Source: Verrucomicrobiales bacterium
GTDB lineage: Bacteria > Verrucomicrobiota > Verrucomicrobiia > Limisphaerales > Palsa-1400
DNA length: 14,588 nucleotides
Assembly: GCA_028293405.1 (NCBI GenBank)
Contig: JAQGOW010000432.1
Coordinates: forward strand, 1 to 14,588
Reading direction: 5' to 3'
A program made the translations under genes and the position numbers. The notes beneath the pieces are model-generated. The model made no database searches, had not been told where the DNA came from, and worked only from the letters and a program-made list of their open reading frames with translations. Positions 12,879 through 14,588 of the stretch are shown here, in pieces (the first letter of the stretch is position 1; the number at the start of each line of letters is the position of its first letter).

Positions 12879-14438
12879 ATGAGCGAACTTCAAGCCATTG
12901 AAGCCGCCTTGGTGCGGGCTGTGCGCCGACGCCGGTTGCAGCGCGCATGGGTCAATTTGTGGCGCGGCGTTTTCATCGGCGCACTCGTCTGGCTCGTCGC
13001 TCTCTCTATTTACAAACTCGCCCCTGTTCCGTTCACCATTTTGCCGATTGCCGGGATCGCCGCCCTTGTTTGCGTGATCGCAGGATTTCTCTATGGCTGG
13101 TTCCATCGACCGACGATTGCCCAGACCGCGCGTTGGTTGGATGAAAAGCAAAACCTGCAACAACGCCTCAGCACCGCTCTGGAAATGGCCGAAGGCAATC
13201 GCGATGAAAGTTGGCGTCAGCTTCTGATTGCTGATGCCGCGAAATTCGTGGCCAAGTTCGATCCGCGCAAATTGATTCCGTTTCAACTGCCGCGCATCAG
13301 CCGTTGGTCGCTCCTCGTTCTCGCCATCTGCGCTGGTTTGGGGTTCGTTCCCGAATACCGCAGCAAAGCGTACCTGGACAAAAAACAAGATGCCGAAGTC
13401 ATCAAAGCGGTCGGTGACAAGCTCGTCGAATTGACCAAACAAAATTTGCAAAGTCGCACGCCCGTGATGGAGCCGGTTCATAAAGCGGTCGAAAACGTGG
13501 AGAAGGTTGGACTCCAGTTGAGCAAAAATCCAATCACGCGCAGTGACGCTCTGAAAGATCTCGCCAAGGTCCAGGAGCAGTTGAAATCGCAGATGAAGGA
13601 ACTGGCCAAGAGCCCGGCCTACAAAGCGCTCGAACGTTCTGCGCGCAATGAAAACAAAGGCGGTAACACGCTTCCTGATTTGCAAAAGAAAATCGACGCG
13701 CTGCAAAAATCTCTCGGCGACAAGGCCAAGGCTGATTCGATGGACAAGTTGAATCAGAAAATGCAGGAAGCACAAAAAGCCGCGGCGGCCATGCCCAACG
13801 ATAGTTCCGCTCAGGCAAGTGCCGCCAAAGCGCAAATGGAGAAAATGCTTTCTGACTTGAACAAGGAAGCAAAGGAGATGGGCCAGCAAATTCCCAATCT
13901 GGACGCCGCCATCGATGCGTTGAAGAAGGGCGAAACTGAAAACTTCGCCAAAGACATGAACGCGGCCACGACGGACATGGAGAAGCTCAACGAGATGGCA
14001 AAGTCCCTCGATGCGATGCAGAAGCAAGCCGCTGAAATGGGCAAAGACTTGCCCGAACAATTGGCACGCGGCCAAGCCGAGGCCGCGCAACAGAGTTTGC
14101 AGAAAATGATCGAGCAGCTGAAATCGGGCAAGCTTTCCAAGGAAGACGCTCAGAAAATGTTGAACGAAGTCGCGCGCTCAGTCGATCCCGCGAGTCCTTA
14201 CGGCAAGGCCGCAGAATTTCTAAAGCAAGCGACCAAGGAAATGCAGAACGGACAAAAGTCCGACGCCGCCCAATCGCTTGCCAGCGCTTCAAAAGAATTG
14301 CAGAACGCCATGGAACAGATGCAGGACGCGCAATCGATGATGGCGTCGCTCGAAGCGTTGAACAAAGCGGAGACCGCCATCGCTAGTCGTAAGGCGTTTG
14401 GTGAATGTCCGTGGTGCGGCAAGAAAGGCGGTAGGTGA
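12879..14438 (+). CDS. Membrane-anchored coiled-coil protein (DUF4175-like), ending at an in-frame TGA
   Basis: 519 residues to the TGA. There are two membrane helices near 29-45 and 51-74, an amphipathic region with RWLDEKQNLQQRLSTALE (85-102), and a third helix near 143-157. From about 170 to 500 it is a long Lys/Ala/Gln/Met-rich helical, coiled-coil region (repeats such as LQKKIDALQKSLGDKAKA and MIEQLKSGKLSKEDAQKML). It ends with ECPWCGKKGGR, a CxxC pair. This layout resembles DUF4175-type proteins, which in related genomes sit near MoxR/DUF58/VWA genes; that assignment is from memory. Function is unknown; a scaffold in the envelope is plausible. The ATG has an AAGGA directly before it, too close to be an ideal Shine-Dalgarno. 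The reading frame is not closed naturally: after TGA it stays open for 50 codons to the window edge (see the next entries), so the gene is probably longer. Confidence 0.8.
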   Translation: MSELQAIEAALVRAVRRRRLQRAWVNLWRGVFIGALVWLVALSIYKLAPVPFTILPIAGIAALVCVIAGFLYGWFHRPTIAQTARWLDEKQNLQQRLSTALEMAEGNRDESWRQLLIADAAKFVAKFDPRKLIPFQLPRISRWSLLVLAICAGLGFVPEYRSKAYLDKKQDAEVIKAVGDKLVELTKQNLQSRTPVMEPVHKAVENVEKVGLQLSKNPITRSDALKDLAKVQEQLKSQMKELAKSPAYKALERSARNENKGGNTLPDLQKKIDALQKSLGDKAKADSMDKLNQKMQEAQKAAAAMPNDSSAQASAAKAQMEKMLSDLNKEAKEMGQQIPNLDAAIDALKKGETENFAKDMNAATTDMEKLNEMAKSLDAMQKQAAEMGKDLPEQLARGQAEAAQQSLQKMIEQLKSGKLSKEDAQKMLNEVARSVDPASPYGKAAEFLKQATKEMQNGQKSDAAQSLASASKELQNAMEQMQDAQSMMASLEALNKAETAIASRKAFGECPWCGKKGGR

Positions 14439-14588
14439 CTAGGCAACGGAATGTGCGCTGGTCAGCGCAAATCAGGCCCGGGAGGGCGAGGCGGGAGCGG
14501 TGTCGGCACATGGGCTGATGATAATGGCTTGTATCCGAACTGGGCCGACGGCGAGAACAAAGAAAACCGTCCCGACATGGCCGGCAAA
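14436..14588 (+). other. In-frame continuation of the coiled-coil gene beyond TGA (recoding or nonsense), partial
   Basis: Codons after the TGA at 14436, in the same frame, are open to the window end. They encode LGNGMCAGQRKSGPGGRGG, then SGVGTWADDNGLYPNW, and end near RPDMAGK. Glycine-rich tails ending in a GVG-WA and RPDM-type segment are, as I recall, typical of homologous proteins, so this is probably the real C-terminus. With the TGA read as Cys or Sec, the segment would read CxxC-x6-[C/U]-x5-C, a plausible metal or redox site. Alternatives are a simple nonsense mutation of TGG, TGC, TGT or CGA, or a sequencing error. UGA as a standard Trp codon is unlikely because gyrB and the kinase end in TGA at sites where the next gene overlaps. 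Confidence 0.5.
14454..14469 (+). promoter_or_regulatory. SECIS-like hairpin after the in-frame TGA
   Basis: TGCGCT (14454-14459) pairs perfectly with AGCGCA (14464-14469) around the loop GGTC. The loop begins 21 bases after the TGA. Bacterial SECIS elements are small hairpins shortly after UGA with G in the first loop positions, and the E. coli fdhF loop also contains GGUC. Short GC-rich hairpins are common by chance, and no sel gene is in view, so the match is suggestive only. Confidence 0.25.

Noticed and set aside
12776..12901. Small 41-codon frame with an AGGAG before its ATG, overlapping the start of the coiled-coil gene
   Set aside because: The translation is Arg-rich without any domain, and an upstream ORF role cannot be supported from sequence alone.
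12828..14090. 420-codon open frame antisense to the coiled-coil gene
   Set aside because: The Leu/Phe/His-rich translation is the mirror of a Lys/Gln/Ala-rich coiled coil; the plus frame has membrane helices and a consistent pattern.

Overview
The window looks like chromosomal DNA of a Verrucomicrobiota-type bacterium (PVC group). The basis is family recognition: a GyrB of about 820 residues with an insertion in the TOPRIM half, a GyrA with an unusual HPHGEAVIYP segment, a large three-TM coiled-coil protein with a glycine-rich tail, and mostly weak Shine-Dalgarno sites. No tRNA, rRNA, IS element, CRISPR array or prophage gene was seen.

Layout. 1-947 (-): a secreted or periplasmic TPR protein that runs off the left edge. 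1061-2074 (+): a secreted YVTN/YncE-type beta-propeller, divergent from it. 2360-8407 (+): a gyrase operon in which gyrB and gyrA are separated by two small genes, a zeta-toxin-like P-loop kinase and an unrecognised 102-residue protein; the first three genes are joined by 1- and 4-nt overlaps. A 12-bp-stem terminator (8421-8456) ends gyrA and can also serve the convergent katG (8462-10639, -). 10933-12038 (+): a membrane-anchored metallophosphoesterase, with a promoter placing transcription start at its ATG and a one-base frameshift near 11070. 12108-12746 (-): a KDPG/KHG aldolase. 12879 to the right edge (+): a membrane-anchored coiled-coil protein whose frame meets TGA at 14436 but stays open, with protein-like sequence, to the window edge.

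How the genes relate. Gyrase subunits A and B form one A2B2 enzyme, and the inserted kinase/partner pair resembles a toxin-antitoxin module inside an essential operon. KatG detoxifies peroxide. Eda feeds sugar-acid carbon into pyruvate and glyceraldehyde 3-phosphate. The other genes show no obvious link to each other.

Most worth a second look: the in-frame TGA at 14436 with a SECIS-like hairpin behind it, the TA-like pair between gyrB and gyrA, the frameshifted metallophosphoesterase with an apparently leaderless start, the structured gyrB leader, and the GyrA quinolone-pocket residues.
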